Source of the DNA: Alterisphingorhabdus sp051668705
Lineage (GTDB): Bacteria; Pseudomonadota; Alphaproteobacteria; Sphingomonadales; Sphingomonadaceae
Assembly: GCF_051668705.1 (NCBI RefSeq)
Contig: NZ_CP196351.1
Coordinates: 1 to 64,000 of the forward strand
Reading direction: 5' to 3'
DNA length: 64,000 bases
Shown: piece after piece, positions 44,487-53,101 of the stretch
Layout of the letters: the number at the start of each line of letters is the position of its first letter
How positions within the stretch are numbered: position 1 is the first letter of the stretch
Program-made: the position numbers and the translations under genes
The notes under the pieces: generated by a model
Database searches by the model: none
Seen by the model: only the letters and a program-made list of their open reading frames with translations
What the model was told of the DNA's origin: nothing

Positions 44487-45239
44487 CTAGCCTGCCTGCG
44501 TGCCAGACGGGCCATCAGCATTGCTGCTATCATCTTTGCTGCTGCGAAAGCCTTGTGCGATGACATACCATTCGGATGAGCCTTTGCGGCTGGCTGGCGG
44601 TTTGGCGTGTTTGACGCTGGTGAAATGTTTTTTGAGCAGCATCAGCAATTCCTTATCGGTGCCGCCGGCAAAAACCTTGGCTACAAAAGTGCCGCCCTCA
44701 ACCAAATTGCAAATAGCAAAATCAGCAGCTGTTTCGACCAATGCCATGGTGCGCAAATGGTCTGTCTGTTTATGGCCGACAGTGTTGGCAGCCAGATCGG
44801 ACAGCACCAGATCGGGCTTACCGTCCAGCGCTTGCATCAGCTTGTCAGGTGCTGCGTCATCCATAAAATCCATCTCGAAAATGGTAACGCCTTCAATTGG
44901 GTCAACGGGCAGCAGATCAATGCCGACAACCTTGGCATGGGGCACTTTGCGGCGCACCAGCTGTGACCAGCCACCCGGCGCTATGCCCAGATCAACCACA
45001 CGGGCAGATTTGCGAATGATGGCAAAGCGTTCGTCTAGCTCTGACAATTTATAGGCTGCGCGGGAGCGATAGCCTTCATCCTTGGCGCGCTTGACATAAG
45101 GGTCGTTGAGCTGGCGCGTAAGCCATTCCGCAGATGATTGTTTGCGCCCGCGTTTTTTGTTCAGCCGTTTCTGGCTATCCTGCCGCCCGCGATTGCCGGG
45201 GCGAGCTGTGCCGCCGCTTTTCTTATCACCAATGGCCAT
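44487..45239 (-). CDS. rlmE: 23S rRNA (uridine2552-2'-O)-methyltransferase RlmE
   Basis: SAM-dependent 2'-O-methylation of U2552 in the ribosomal A-loop (FtsJ/RrmJ family), 250 residues. SRAAYKLSELDERF (near 59) includes the first catalytic Lys, VVDLGIAPGGWSQLV the SAM loop, DLAANTVG the catalytic Asp, AKVFAGG the second Lys and GSSEWYVIAQGF the Glu. An N-terminal basic extension of about 40 residues is longer than in E. coli. One base separates it from ppx. Confidence 0.95.
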   Translation of the reverse strand: MAIGDKKSGGTARPGNRGRQDSQKRLNKKRGRKQSSAEWLTRQLNDPYVKRAKDEGYRSRAAYKLSELDERFAIIRKSARVVDLGIAPGGWSQLVRRKVPHAKVVGIDLLPVDPIEGVTIFEMDFMDDAAPDKLMQALDGKPDLVLSDLAANTVGHKQTDHLRTMALVETAADFAICNLVEGGTFVAKVFAGGTDKELLMLLKKHFTSVKHAKPPASRKGSSEWYVIAQGFRSSKDDSSNADGPSGTQAG

Positions 45240-45240
45240 A

Positions 45241-46572
45241 TTATGTGCGTCTCGCGCGGCGATTGCCGTTCTTTGCGTTTCTGGTCATTTTGCCGCGAGA
45301 CTGCTTGGCCTTGGCAGGTGCTTGTTCGGCAGGTGAGGAAGATTGTGTCATGAGTGAGCGCAATATCCCTTCGCGAATGCCGCGATCAGCAATGCCTAAT
45401 CGTTCAGCCGGCCAGATATCCAATATCGCTTCCAATATTGCGCAACCGGCAATCACCAATTCTGCACGGTCAGAGCCAATACAGGGCACTTTTGCGCGTT
45501 CATTGGGGGACATGCCGCCCAGATCCTGACTGATTTGCCGCATGGATGTGGAAGGGACAATCAGCCCGTCAATGGCATTACGGTTATAGCAGGGCAGTTT
45601 CAGATGCAGGCTGGCCAGGGTTGTGACTGTGCCGCTGGTGCCCAACATGCGGTAAAGATCGCCCTCACCGCGGGGCAGTCTGTCAGAAAATTCGCGAAAG
45701 CTCTCCGCAGCCTTGGCCCGCATGGCTTCATAACCGGCTTGCCGCGTTTGCAAGCTGCTATTATCAACCTGCACGCCTTCGGTCAGCGACACGACCCCCC
45801 ATGGCACACTCACCCAATCGCGGATGGTTGGTGCGCGGCCGTCAGTATCAATCAATACCAATTCGGTCGAACCGCCGCCAATATCAAAAATAAGGGCGGG
45901 GCCTTGTCCGGGTTCAAGCAGGATGTGACAGCCCAGAACGGCCAATCGTGCTTCTTCTTCGGCACTGATAATATCGAGCATGATGCCGGTTTCGCGTTGC
46001 ACACGGTCGATAAATTCGGCGCCATTTTCGGCGCGGCGACATGCTTCGGTCGCGACTGACCGGGCCAGACAGACATTGCGCCGTTTGAGCTTATCCGAAC
46101 AGACGGAGAGCGCAGCGACGGCGCGGTCCATCGCGCTTTGGCTGAGTCGCCCGCTTGTACCTAGCCCTTCACCCAAGCGCACCACGCGTGAAAAGGCATC
46201 GACCACGACAAAACTGTCACCCGCTGGCTTAGCGATGAGCAAGCGGCAATTATTGGTGCCCAAATCGATTGCGCCATAGGCACGGCGCTGCTGCCCGCCA
46301 TTGCTGCGCTGAGCGATATCAGCAGCAAGACCGGCCTTATCCTGATATTTTTGGCTTTGGTTTTTCTGCTTTGAATGCGCTGTTTTACGGTGATTTTTGG
46401 CAGATTTTTGAGCGCTTTTCCGCCCATCACGCAATGCATTGCGCTCTCTTCCCATCCCGGCAGTGCCGGTATCCCCATATTTTTGCGCACCCGTTTCATT
46501 CCCGTTATTTTCTGCAGCACTTTTTGCTGCCAAATCGGGATCGGATGCCATGGGCGATGAACGCTCTTCCAT
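45241..46572 (-). CDS. exopolyphosphatase / pppGpp phosphatase (Ppx/GppA)
   Basis: 443 residues. Enzymes of the family hydrolyse polyphosphate or pppGpp. Catalytic core: YGAIDLGTNNCRLLIA (near 98), FDIGGGSTELVLID (near 228) and LRSLMTQ near the end. Before the core lies a hydrophilic low-complexity tail of about 95 residues rich in Lys, Gln and Asn (QKSAKNHRKTAHSKQKNQ). ATG at 46551 is an alternative start. It heads an operon with rlmE and the barrel-like gene. Specificity between Ppx and GppA is not decided. Confidence 0.9.
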   Translation of the reverse strand: MEERSSPMASDPDLAAKSAAENNGNETGAQKYGDTGTAGMGRERNALRDGRKSAQKSAKNHRKTAHSKQKNQSQKYQDKAGLAADIAQRSNGGQQRRAYGAIDLGTNNCRLLIAKPAGDSFVVVDAFSRVVRLGEGLGTSGRLSQSAMDRAVAALSVCSDKLKRRNVCLARSVATEACRRAENGAEFIDRVQRETGIMLDIISAEEEARLAVLGCHILLEPGQGPALIFDIGGGSTELVLIDTDGRAPTIRDWVSVPWGVVSLTEGVQVDNSSLQTRQAGYEAMRAKAAESFREFSDRLPRGEGDLYRMLGTSGTVTTLASLHLKLPCYNRNAIDGLIVPSTSMRQISQDLGGMSPNERAKVPCIGSDRAELVIAGCAILEAILDIWPAERLGIADRGIREGILRSLMTQSSSPAEQAPAKAKQSRGKMTRNAKNGNRRARRT

Positions 46573-46797
46573 GGGCTTACTCTCTTGACTTCAATCATGG
46601 GCGGAACATGCCGCCGTTACTTGAGGGTTAAGCTAATCGTAACGGGAGCGGTACGCAAGCAATTTGGGTTTTTTGTTTTATGCGCAATAGTTTGTGCGCA
46701 CATATATTATCATGGGCCATGCGGATAATGTAGGGCTGCGCAGGGCAGGATAAAAACCGCTATGGTCAATAGGGTATCACTCGGCTAACGCGCTTCC

Positions 46798-48678
46798 ATG
46801 CTTAATTTCAGCAATATTAGGGTCCGTCTTGGCGGTTCGGTCATTCTTGATGGCGCAGGCGCTGCGCTGCCCCCGGGCTCGCGTGTTGGCCTTATTGGCC
46901 GCAATGGTGCGGGCAAATCGACGCTGATGAAAGTCATTGCTGGCATGTTGGAGCCGGATGATGGCAGTGTCGATCTGCCAAAAAATGCGCGCATGGGCTA
47001 TATTGCGCAGGAAGCTCCCGCAGGCGCAGCCTCGCCGCTGGAGACAGTACTGGCTGCCGATAATGAGCGTGCAGAGCTGCTGGCCGAAGCGGAAACCGCC
47101 ACTGATGGGCACCGTATTGCCGAAATCCATGAACGGCTGAACATGATAGAAGCGCACAGTGCGCCAGCGCGTGCGGCGAAAATTCTTATCGGTCTGGGCT
47201 TTGATGAGGCAGCGCAGGCACAGCCGATGGACAGTTTTTCCGGTGGCTGGCGTATGCGGGTGGCTTTGGCGGCACTGCTCTTTTCACAGCCAGATATGCT
47301 GTTGCTTGATGAGCCATCAAACCATTTGGATTTAGAGGCGACATTGTGGCTGGAAAATTTCCTGACCAGCTATCAAGCAACGATATTGGTGATCAGTCAC
47401 GAGCGTGATTTGCTGAACAATGTGGTCGATCATATTTTGCACCTCCAGCATGGCAAGACGGTGCTGTATCCCGGCGGCTATAATGCCTTTGAACGCCAGC
47501 GCGCCGAGCGTCAGGCACAATTGGCGGCGTCACGTGAGAAGCAGATTGCACAGCGTCAAAAGCTAGAGGCCTTTGTTTCGCGTTGGGGTGCAAAGGCGCA
47601 CAGTGCCAAACAGGCACAAAGCCGTGTGAAAGCGCTATCACGCATGGAACCGATTGCAGAGGCGATTGACGACCCATCGCTCAGCTTTCATTTTCCTAGC
47701 CCTGCCGAGCTAAAACCGCCATTGATCACACTGGACGATGCAGCGGTCGGCTATGGCGAGAATATCATTCTTTCAGGCCTAAATCTTAGCCTTGCGCCAG
47801 ATGACCGAACGGCTTTGTTGGGTCGTAATGGCAATGGTAAGACAACATTGGCGCGGCTTTTGGCCAGTCAGTTGCCACCCAAAAAGGGCGCGATCAACAA
47901 ATCAGCTAAGCTCAAAGTCGGTTATTTCACCCAATATCAGGTTGAAGAACTCGACACTGCGGACACGCCTTTGGAGCATATGACGCGGCTTATGAAAGAC
48001 GCAAAGCCGGGCGCAGTGCGCGCGCAATTGGGCAGGTTTGGTTTTTCCGGCGATAAGGCAACCGTCAAGGTGGGGAAACTGTCCGGCGGGGAGCGGGCAC
48101 GGCTAGCACTGGCAATGATTACCCGCGATGCGCCGCATCTGCTGATCCTTGACGAGCCAACAAACCATCTGGACGTGGATGCCCGCGAAGCATTGGTGCA
48201 TGCGCTCAACGAATATAGCGGCGCCGTGATTCTGGTCAGTCACGACCGGCATATGTTGGAGCTGACGGCTGACAGGTTGGTCATGGTCGATAGCGGTCAT
48301 GCCAAGGAATTTAATGGCAGCATGAATGATTATACCGATTTTGTGCTGGGCAGAAATCAGCCCAAAGCCGCTCAGGGCAAAGCCAGTGGCGGTAATAGAA
48401 AAGAGGACCGGCGAGCAGCTGCAGAGCGGCGCAAGCAACAAGCCGATCTGCGCAAAGCCGTTAGCACGGCCGAAAAAGATATGGAGCGCTATGCTGCGAT
48501 AGTGTCACAGATTGATCGCGCTATGTTTGACCCGTCTTCCGCCGCTAAAGAATTTGCTGATCTTACCATGACCGAGTTAATGAAAGAACGCGCGACAAGC
48601 CAGGACAGGCTGGACAAGGCAGAGGCAAAATGGCTGGCTGCATCGGAACAGTTGGAAAGCGACAAAGCGGGCGATTGA
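46798..48678 (+). CDS. ABC-F family ATPase (YheS/Uup-like)
   Basis: Ribosome-associated or resistance-type soluble ATPase with two ABC domains and no membrane part, 626 residues. First domain Walker A GRNGAGKSTLMK near 38, signature SFSGGWRMR, LLLDEPSNHLDLEA; second domain GRNGNGKTTLAR near 343, LSGGERARL and LILDEPTNHLDVDA. A charged linker separates them and a basic C-terminal coiled tail (about 520-620) follows. It likely clears stalled ribosomes or aids translation. Confidence 0.93.
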   Translation: MLNFSNIRVRLGGSVILDGAGAALPPGSRVGLIGRNGAGKSTLMKVIAGMLEPDDGSVDLPKNARMGYIAQEAPAGAASPLETVLAADNERAELLAEAETATDGHRIAEIHERLNMIEAHSAPARAAKILIGLGFDEAAQAQPMDSFSGGWRMRVALAALLFSQPDMLLLDEPSNHLDLEATLWLENFLTSYQATILVISHERDLLNNVVDHILHLQHGKTVLYPGGYNAFERQRAERQAQLAASREKQIAQRQKLEAFVSRWGAKAHSAKQAQSRVKALSRMEPIAEAIDDPSLSFHFPSPAELKPPLITLDDAAVGYGENIILSGLNLSLAPDDRTALLGRNGNGKTTLARLLASQLPPKKGAINKSAKLKVGYFTQYQVEELDTADTPLEHMTRLMKDAKPGAVRAQLGRFGFSGDKATVKVGKLSGGERARLALAMITRDAPHLLILDEPTNHLDVDAREALVHALNEYSGAVILVSHDRHMLELTADRLVMVDSGHAKEFNGSMNDYTDFVLGRNQPKAAQGKASGGNRKEDRRAAAERRKQQADLRKAVSTAEKDMERYAAIVSQIDRAMFDPSSAAKEFADLTMTELMKERATSQDRLDKAEAKWLAASEQLESDKAGD

Positions 48679-48712
48679 CCTGTTACTTGGTTGAGAAAGG
48701 ATGGATAGAGGC

Positions 48713-49600
48713 ATGACAGATAAAGATATTCCTTCTGATATTCGGCCACGGCGCAGCGCGTTATATATGCCTGCCAACAATATGCGCGCCTTGGAAAAGG
48801 CGCGTGGTCTGGATGCTGATATCGTCATATTTGATCTTGAAGATGCTGTGGCACCTGAACAAAAAACCAATGCCCGCGATACGCTGAAAATAGCATTGGA
48901 TAATGGCGGTTATGATGGGCGAGAGACTGTGCTGCGCATCAATGGCCGCGATACTGAATGGTTTGCTGATGATATGGCCTTTGCCGCGACTTTACCGGTT
49001 GATGCTGTGCTGGTGCCAAAGGTTGATACACCGCAAGATATTGCGTCTCTGGGCTCAACCATGGCCGCTTTGGCTAAGGCTTTATGGGTGATGGTGGAAA
49101 CGCCAGCGTCTGTGCTCAACCTGCCTCTCATCGCCGCAGCGGCGCAAACATCGCCTCTTGCTGCTTTGGTGCTGGGCAGCAATGATCTGGCAAAGGATAT
49201 GCGGCTTGTGCCCGATGCACAGCGCACAGCCTTTCAACCAGTGCTGACCCAGATGGTTGCTGCGGCGCGTGCTTATGGCCTTATTGCTCTGGATGGTGTG
49301 TGCAATGCCATTGGCGATGCTGACCGATTGGCGGCGGAATGCGCACAAGGGCGGAGCTTTGGCTTTGATGGCAAAACGCTGATTCATCCCTCACAAATCG
49401 CCGCGGCCAATCAGGCCTTTGCACCATCAACGGAGGATTTGGGGCATGCGCAGAGTGTCATTGCCGCCTTTGCTGAACCGCAAAATGCAGGTAAGGGCGT
49501 GCTCAAGGTTAATGGTAAAATGACGGAACGTCTGCACTTAATAGAAGCAAAGCGTCTGGTTGCAGAAGCACAAATGATCACTAATCGGTCAAACGGCTAA
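48713..49600 (+). CDS. HpcH/HpaI aldolase family CoA lyase (CitE-like)
   Basis: Predicted (3S)-malyl-CoA or citramalyl-CoA type lyase/thioesterase, 295 residues. RRSALYMPANNMRALEKARGLDADIVIFDLEDAV contains the conserved N-terminal segment with the metal-binding acid, and LGSNDLAKDM and GFDGKTLIHPSQI match the C-terminal active-site motifs. An upstream ATG at 48701 is possible; 48713 has AAGGA about 11 bases before it. The substrate could be malyl-, methylmalyl- or citramalyl-CoA. A terminator follows. Confidence 0.88.
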   Translation: MTDKDIPSDIRPRRSALYMPANNMRALEKARGLDADIVIFDLEDAVAPEQKTNARDTLKIALDNGGYDGRETVLRINGRDTEWFADDMAFAATLPVDAVLVPKVDTPQDIASLGSTMAALAKALWVMVETPASVLNLPLIAAAAQTSPLAALVLGSNDLAKDMRLVPDAQRTAFQPVLTQMVAAARAYGLIALDGVCNAIGDADRLAAECAQGRSFGFDGKTLIHPSQIAAANQAFAPSTEDLGHAQSVIAAFAEPQNAGKGVLKVNGKMTERLHLIEAKRLVAEAQMITNRSNG

Positions 49601-49613
49601 CGACTATATAGCC

Positions 49614-49635
49614 CCCTTTTGCAGTAAAGGGTTTT
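49614..49635 (+). terminator. Rho-independent terminator after the CoA lyase
   Basis: CCCTTT / AAAGGG stem with a 6-nt loop (TGCAGT), followed by TTTTG, 13 bases after the stop codon. Confidence 0.6.
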
Positions 49636-49652
49636 GCGATAGGTTATGCCGC

Positions 49653-50372
49653 ATGCATGTGTTTGAAATTCTGGTCCTATTGCATGTCGCTTTTGGCGCG
49701 ACGGGGTTAATCGCCTTTTGGGTGCCGATCATCGCGCGCAAAGGGGCCGCCGCACATCGCAAATGGGGGCGTATTGCCTGTTACGGTTTTATTGGTGCGG
49801 GCATATTGGCCATATTGATGGCGCTATTGTCGCTTTACGGGCCGGAAAAGCGCTTGCCGATGATTACTGATCGTGTGCTGTTCAATGGTCTGTTTGGCTG
49901 GATGATGCTCTATCTCGGGCTGTTGACATTGGGATTTGCCGATTACGGACTGGCCACTGTCAAACACCGTGCCAATCGCGCTGCTTTGCGTGCGCCGCGT
50001 TATCAGATCATATTTGTGATTGTCGCTATGGCTGCGCTGAATTGCGGGCTTTACGGGCTGTCAATTGGTGAGCCGCTGATGATGTTAGTCGCATTTATCG
50101 GGTTGGTGGCTATGGGCACGCAATTGCGCGCTATCTGGCGCAAGCAATTACCACGGGGTGCTTATGTGGGCGAACATTTTCGCGCATTATTGGGTATGGG
50201 TATCTCTGCCTATACTGCCTTTTTATCAGTTGGTTTGATCCGCTTGATACCCGATCAGGTTTTCAACCCGCTCATTTGGGCAGGGCCAAGTATTATCGGC
50301 GTGTCGATGATCATCTATTTTACCATACAGGCAAATAAGAAGCTGGCCCGCACTAAAGCAGCGAAGCGGTAG
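49653..50372 (+). CDS. multi-pass membrane protein of unknown function
   Basis: 239 residues with about seven predicted helices (near 5-28, 38-62, 74-98, 114-135, 142-160, 175-196, 200-222). N-terminal LLHVAFGATGLIAFWVPIIARKGAAAHRKWGRIA resembles DUF2306-like membrane proteins, but no family is certain. Its last codons lie in the first copy of a 36-bp tandem repeat, so the C-terminal residues (LARTKAAKR) are shaped by repeat expansion. Confidence 0.75.
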   Translation: MHVFEILVLLHVAFGATGLIAFWVPIIARKGAAAHRKWGRIACYGFIGAGILAILMALLSLYGPEKRLPMITDRVLFNGLFGWMMLYLGLLTLGFADYGLATVKHRANRAALRAPRYQIIFVIVAMAALNCGLYGLSIGEPLMMLVAFIGLVAMGTQLRAIWRKQLPRGAYVGEHFRALLGMGISAYTAFLSVGLIRLIPDQVFNPLIWAGPSIIGVSMIIYFTIQANKKLARTKAAKR

Positions 50373-50483
50373 TGCTGATATAACCGCACTAAAGCAGCGA
50401 AGCGGTAGTGCTGATATAGCCGCACTCAAGGAGCAAAGCGGTAGTTCTGATATAGCCGCACTCAAGGAGCAAAGCGGTAGTGC
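50349..50483 (+). repeat. tandem repeat, 36 bp unit, about 3.7 copies
   Basis: Copies start at 50349, 50385, 50421 and 50457. Copies 1 and 2 differ at one base; copies 3 and 4 share AAGGAGCAAAG in place of AAGCAGCGAAG. Each unit can fold as a hairpin (GCACTA/TAGTGC, with CGC/GCG nearby). Copy 1 overlaps the end of the preceding gene; the array sits between two converging genes. Confidence 0.88.
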
Positions 50484-50517
50484 AAACAGAGTCTCTCCCC
50501 AAGACGGCCATTTTCCC

Positions 50518-51333
50518 TTACGCAGCCGGCATGATGCCATGGCCACCATCAACGGCTATGGTGGTACCGGTCATATAACTGCCAGCATCAGAAGCGAGGA
50601 GCAGCAGAGCGCCATCCAGCTCATGATAATCCCCGAAACGCTGCATCGGCACGCGGCGGCGCATTTTTTCTCCAGCATCGCTTTCCAGATAATCGCGGTT
50701 GATATCGCTTAAAAAATAGCCAGGGGCTATGGCGTTGACGCGGATGCGGCTGCGGGTCAGCTCGACGGCCAGAGAACGGGTCATATGCGCGACAGCCGCT
50801 TTTGACGTAGCATAACCACCCGCGCACAATGCCGTATTGCTGGCCAGTACAGAGGCAATATTGATAATGCTACCGGGCTGTTGCGCAGTTTTGAGAGCAT
50901 TGGCAGCGGCACTGGCCACGCGCCATACGCCTGTGACATTGGTGTCCATGACTTTTGCCCATTCCGCTTCGTCCATATCGACCATCCAGCTAATATGTGC
51001 GACGCCTGAATTGTTGATGATGATGTCGCATGGCGGTCCGCTTTGCGTAATGGCTGCAAAAGCCCCCTGGACGGACATGGACTGTGTCACGTCCATAGAC
51101 ACAGCCATAACCTCTTGCCCATATTGTGCTGCAATAGCCTCTGCCTGCTCGTCCAGTTTTTCCTTACGGCGAGCCGCGATGACAATATCCGCCCCGGCCA
51201 TTGCTAGCACTCTGGCAAAATGCGCGCCCAATCCACCCGATGCGCCCGTTATTAATGCGCGATGGCCTGACAATGAGAAGGCTGTAGGTGCATTTGTACG
51301 TTTGTTTGAATATTCTTTGCGCGTATCTATCAT
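50518..51333 (-). CDS. short-chain dehydrogenase/reductase (SDR)
   Basis: NAD(P)-dependent oxidoreductase, 271 residues. Classical SDR marks: TGASGGLGAHFA (nucleotide loop, near 31-42), NNSGVAH, the catalytic Ser in NIASVLAS and YATSKAAVAHM (catalytic Tyr-x-x-x-Lys near 183). Substrate loop DYLESDAGEKMRRR. AGGA lies 7 bases before the ATG. Substrate unknown. Confidence 0.9.
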   Translation of the reverse strand: MIDTRKEYSNKRTNAPTAFSLSGHRALITGASGGLGAHFARVLAMAGADIVIAARRKEKLDEQAEAIAAQYGQEVMAVSMDVTQSMSVQGAFAAITQSGPPCDIIINNSGVAHISWMVDMDEAEWAKVMDTNVTGVWRVASAAANALKTAQQPGSIINIASVLASNTALCAGGYATSKAAVAHMTRSLAVELTRSRIRVNAIAPGYFLSDINRDYLESDAGEKMRRRVPMQRFGDYHELDGALLLLASDAGSYMTGTTIAVDGGHGIMPAA

Positions 51334-51403
51334 ATAATTTCCTGATACTTACAGCATAAGTGCGTGCTTGATTCTGCTTATGGTCGAGCAACTTCTCGCC
51401 GAC

Positions 51404-52324
51404 CTATTCACCGGATAGGGGCGAGGGTTGCTTGATCGGCTCCCCGGCACCCGTGCGCAATTCACGCGGTTCCAAAATGGCGGCTGTTTCAATGAAATCG
51501 AGCGCTTGCCGCGCTTTCACAAACCGATCGGCCAATTCCACCCACTCTTGAGCAGCCTCTTGATTGGGAAGTTTGCCTATCTCGACCAGTGCAGTCTCCA
51601 CCCGTCCGCTATCAACATAACGGCGCGCACGTTCCAAACGCTGATTGGGTGCGGGTGAGGGGGTATCTTCACGGCGCAGCACAAAAATCTCGCCCATTTC
51701 GCGCTGTGTCCGCGCCCACCAACCTTCTTGGGGATCACGGCCCAAAGTGTCGGCCGAGAGATCGTCAAGGCCAGCACGCAATTGATCCATGGTCACAGGC
51801 TTTTTGCTGGCTGCAATAATTGTTGCAACCGCGTTGGGTTGGGCCTGACCAAAACGCAATTTTAGCTGCTCTTCAATATATCCCAAAGGCGAACCACGCT
51901 CCAGTGCGCGGCGTGCGGCAAAAGCGATCAGCAACCCCTCTGCGCGGCCAGCATTGCCCGAAGCCGCCTGAGCCTGCACATTGATACGGGAAATTCTGTC
52001 TTCCAGTTCGGCAACACGCCGGGCCAATGCAGCCTCTAATGCAGGATCAGAAATGACCTGTTCGCTGTAAACCGGCTTTTCCGGAGCAACGGATCCATCA
52101 GCCAATATACGATCGTCCAGAGCTTTGACCGGTTCGGGCGTCTCTGCCTTGGCAGTATTGGCTTGTGCTGCAGAAGTGTCCTCACTTAACAGACCAAAGC
52201 GCGATATGGCCCAGCCAGACGCAATACCGCCACCTATAAAGGCAATGACCAATATGATCACAAGGGTACGCAAATTGAGACCGCTTTTGCGGTTAGATGA
52301 AATGGGTTGATAATCGCTGCTCAT
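51404..52324 (-). CDS. mitofilin (Mic60)-like membrane protein
   Basis: 306 residues, a single N-terminal membrane helix (near 19-40), a Pro/Glu-rich linker, a coiled coil (near 90-115) and a C-terminal helical domain ending LPNQEAAQEWVELADRFVKARQALDFI, close to the mitofilin signature. This fits the alphaproteobacterial Mic60 homologues (COG4223), located next to heme genes. Expected to shape or organise the inner membrane. It follows hemD by 15 bases. Confidence 0.75.
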   Translation of the reverse strand: MSSDYQPISSNRKSGLNLRTLVIILVIAFIGGGIASGWAISRFGLLSEDTSAAQANTAKAETPEPVKALDDRILADGSVAPEKPVYSEQVISDPALEAALARRVAELEDRISRINVQAQAASGNAGRAEGLLIAFAARRALERGSPLGYIEEQLKLRFGQAQPNAVATIIAASKKPVTMDQLRAGLDDLSADTLGRDPQEGWWARTQREMGEIFVLRREDTPSPAPNQRLERARRYVDSGRVETALVEIGKLPNQEAAQEWVELADRFVKARQALDFIETAAILEPRELRTGAGEPIKQPSPLSGE

Positions 52325-52339
52325 ATGGTGTGCATTACC

Positions 52340-53041
52340 CTATTTATGGCCCGTATCGCAAAATTTTTCTGCCAACTTCAACATATCGCTATCATTAGGG
52401 CTCTGGCTGACCGCCATATGCCGCCATGGTAAGGTTGCATATTCTGCCGTGCGCTGGCTAATCGCTATGATGATATGCTTGGTAGCTATGCTTTCGGTCA
52501 GACCATCCTGATCGCAAAAGTTGGTCTCTAACTGCTGCATTGCGCGGGCTGAATGCACCAAGATGACTGCAGGCTGTTTGAATATTTCTATTTGCTCTGC
52601 TGATAGACTGCGCGGCATTGCGGCATAGTTGATGATCGTCGTTACCGTCATTTCAACCCGTTCCTGCAAAACGGTGTGCTGTGCGCCGCATAGACGTAAA
52701 GGCTTTGACCAGCCATCGGCAGCTAATGCGTCCATGGCTTCTTCCAAATCCGTCGCCCCTGCAAAGCGGACATCCAAACCAACTGCCTGCGCTGCTTTGG
52801 CTGTGGCCTTACCCACGGCATAAACCGGCAAGGATTTGAGGCGAGGCAAATCCGCTCCTGCGTGGCGTACGGCATTGGCGCTGCCCAGTAACAGGCTGTC
52901 GACCCCCTTTGGCATGGTCCAATCCATGGGCGTAATGGCAAAACTGGGTATTTTGACCACTGCCAAACCCATGATATGCGCATTGCTCGCGGTTTTGCTG
53001 GCGCCCGGCTCAGGGCGAATTATGATAAGCGGCAGCCGCAT
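52340..53041 (-). CDS. hemD: uroporphyrinogen-III synthase HemD
   Basis: Closes hydroxymethylbilane to uroporphyrinogen III with inversion of ring D. 233 residues of a divergent family. N-terminal LPLIIIRPEPGASKTA, VDSLLLGSANAVRHAG, LPVYAVGKATAKAA and the C-terminal PPN-like region AVILVHSARAMQQL support the call together with hemC next door. ATG at 53041 is chosen because it starts directly before the first strand; 53059 is possible. Confidence 0.85.
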   Translation of the reverse strand: MRLPLIIIRPEPGASKTASNAHIMGLAVVKIPSFAITPMDWTMPKGVDSLLLGSANAVRHAGADLPRLKSLPVYAVGKATAKAAQAVGLDVRFAGATDLEEAMDALAADGWSKPLRLCGAQHTVLQERVEMTVTTIINYAAMPRSLSAEQIEIFKQPAVILVHSARAMQQLETNFCDQDGLTESIATKHIIIAISQRTAEYATLPWRHMAVSQSPNDSDMLKLAEKFCDTGHK

Positions 53042-53101
53042 ATCGCGCTTTATCACCATATTACCGGCACATATTTTTGCTCAGCCTTTATTGCCATATC
53101 C

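Noticed and set aside
46614..46645. CCGTTAC/GTAACGG inverted repeat between ppx and the ABC-F gene
   Set aside because: A single 7-bp inverted repeat with an 18-nt gap is not enough to call an operator.
50349..50483. CRISPR array
   Set aside because: The 36-bp units are directly adjacent with no unique spacers and no cas genes nearby.
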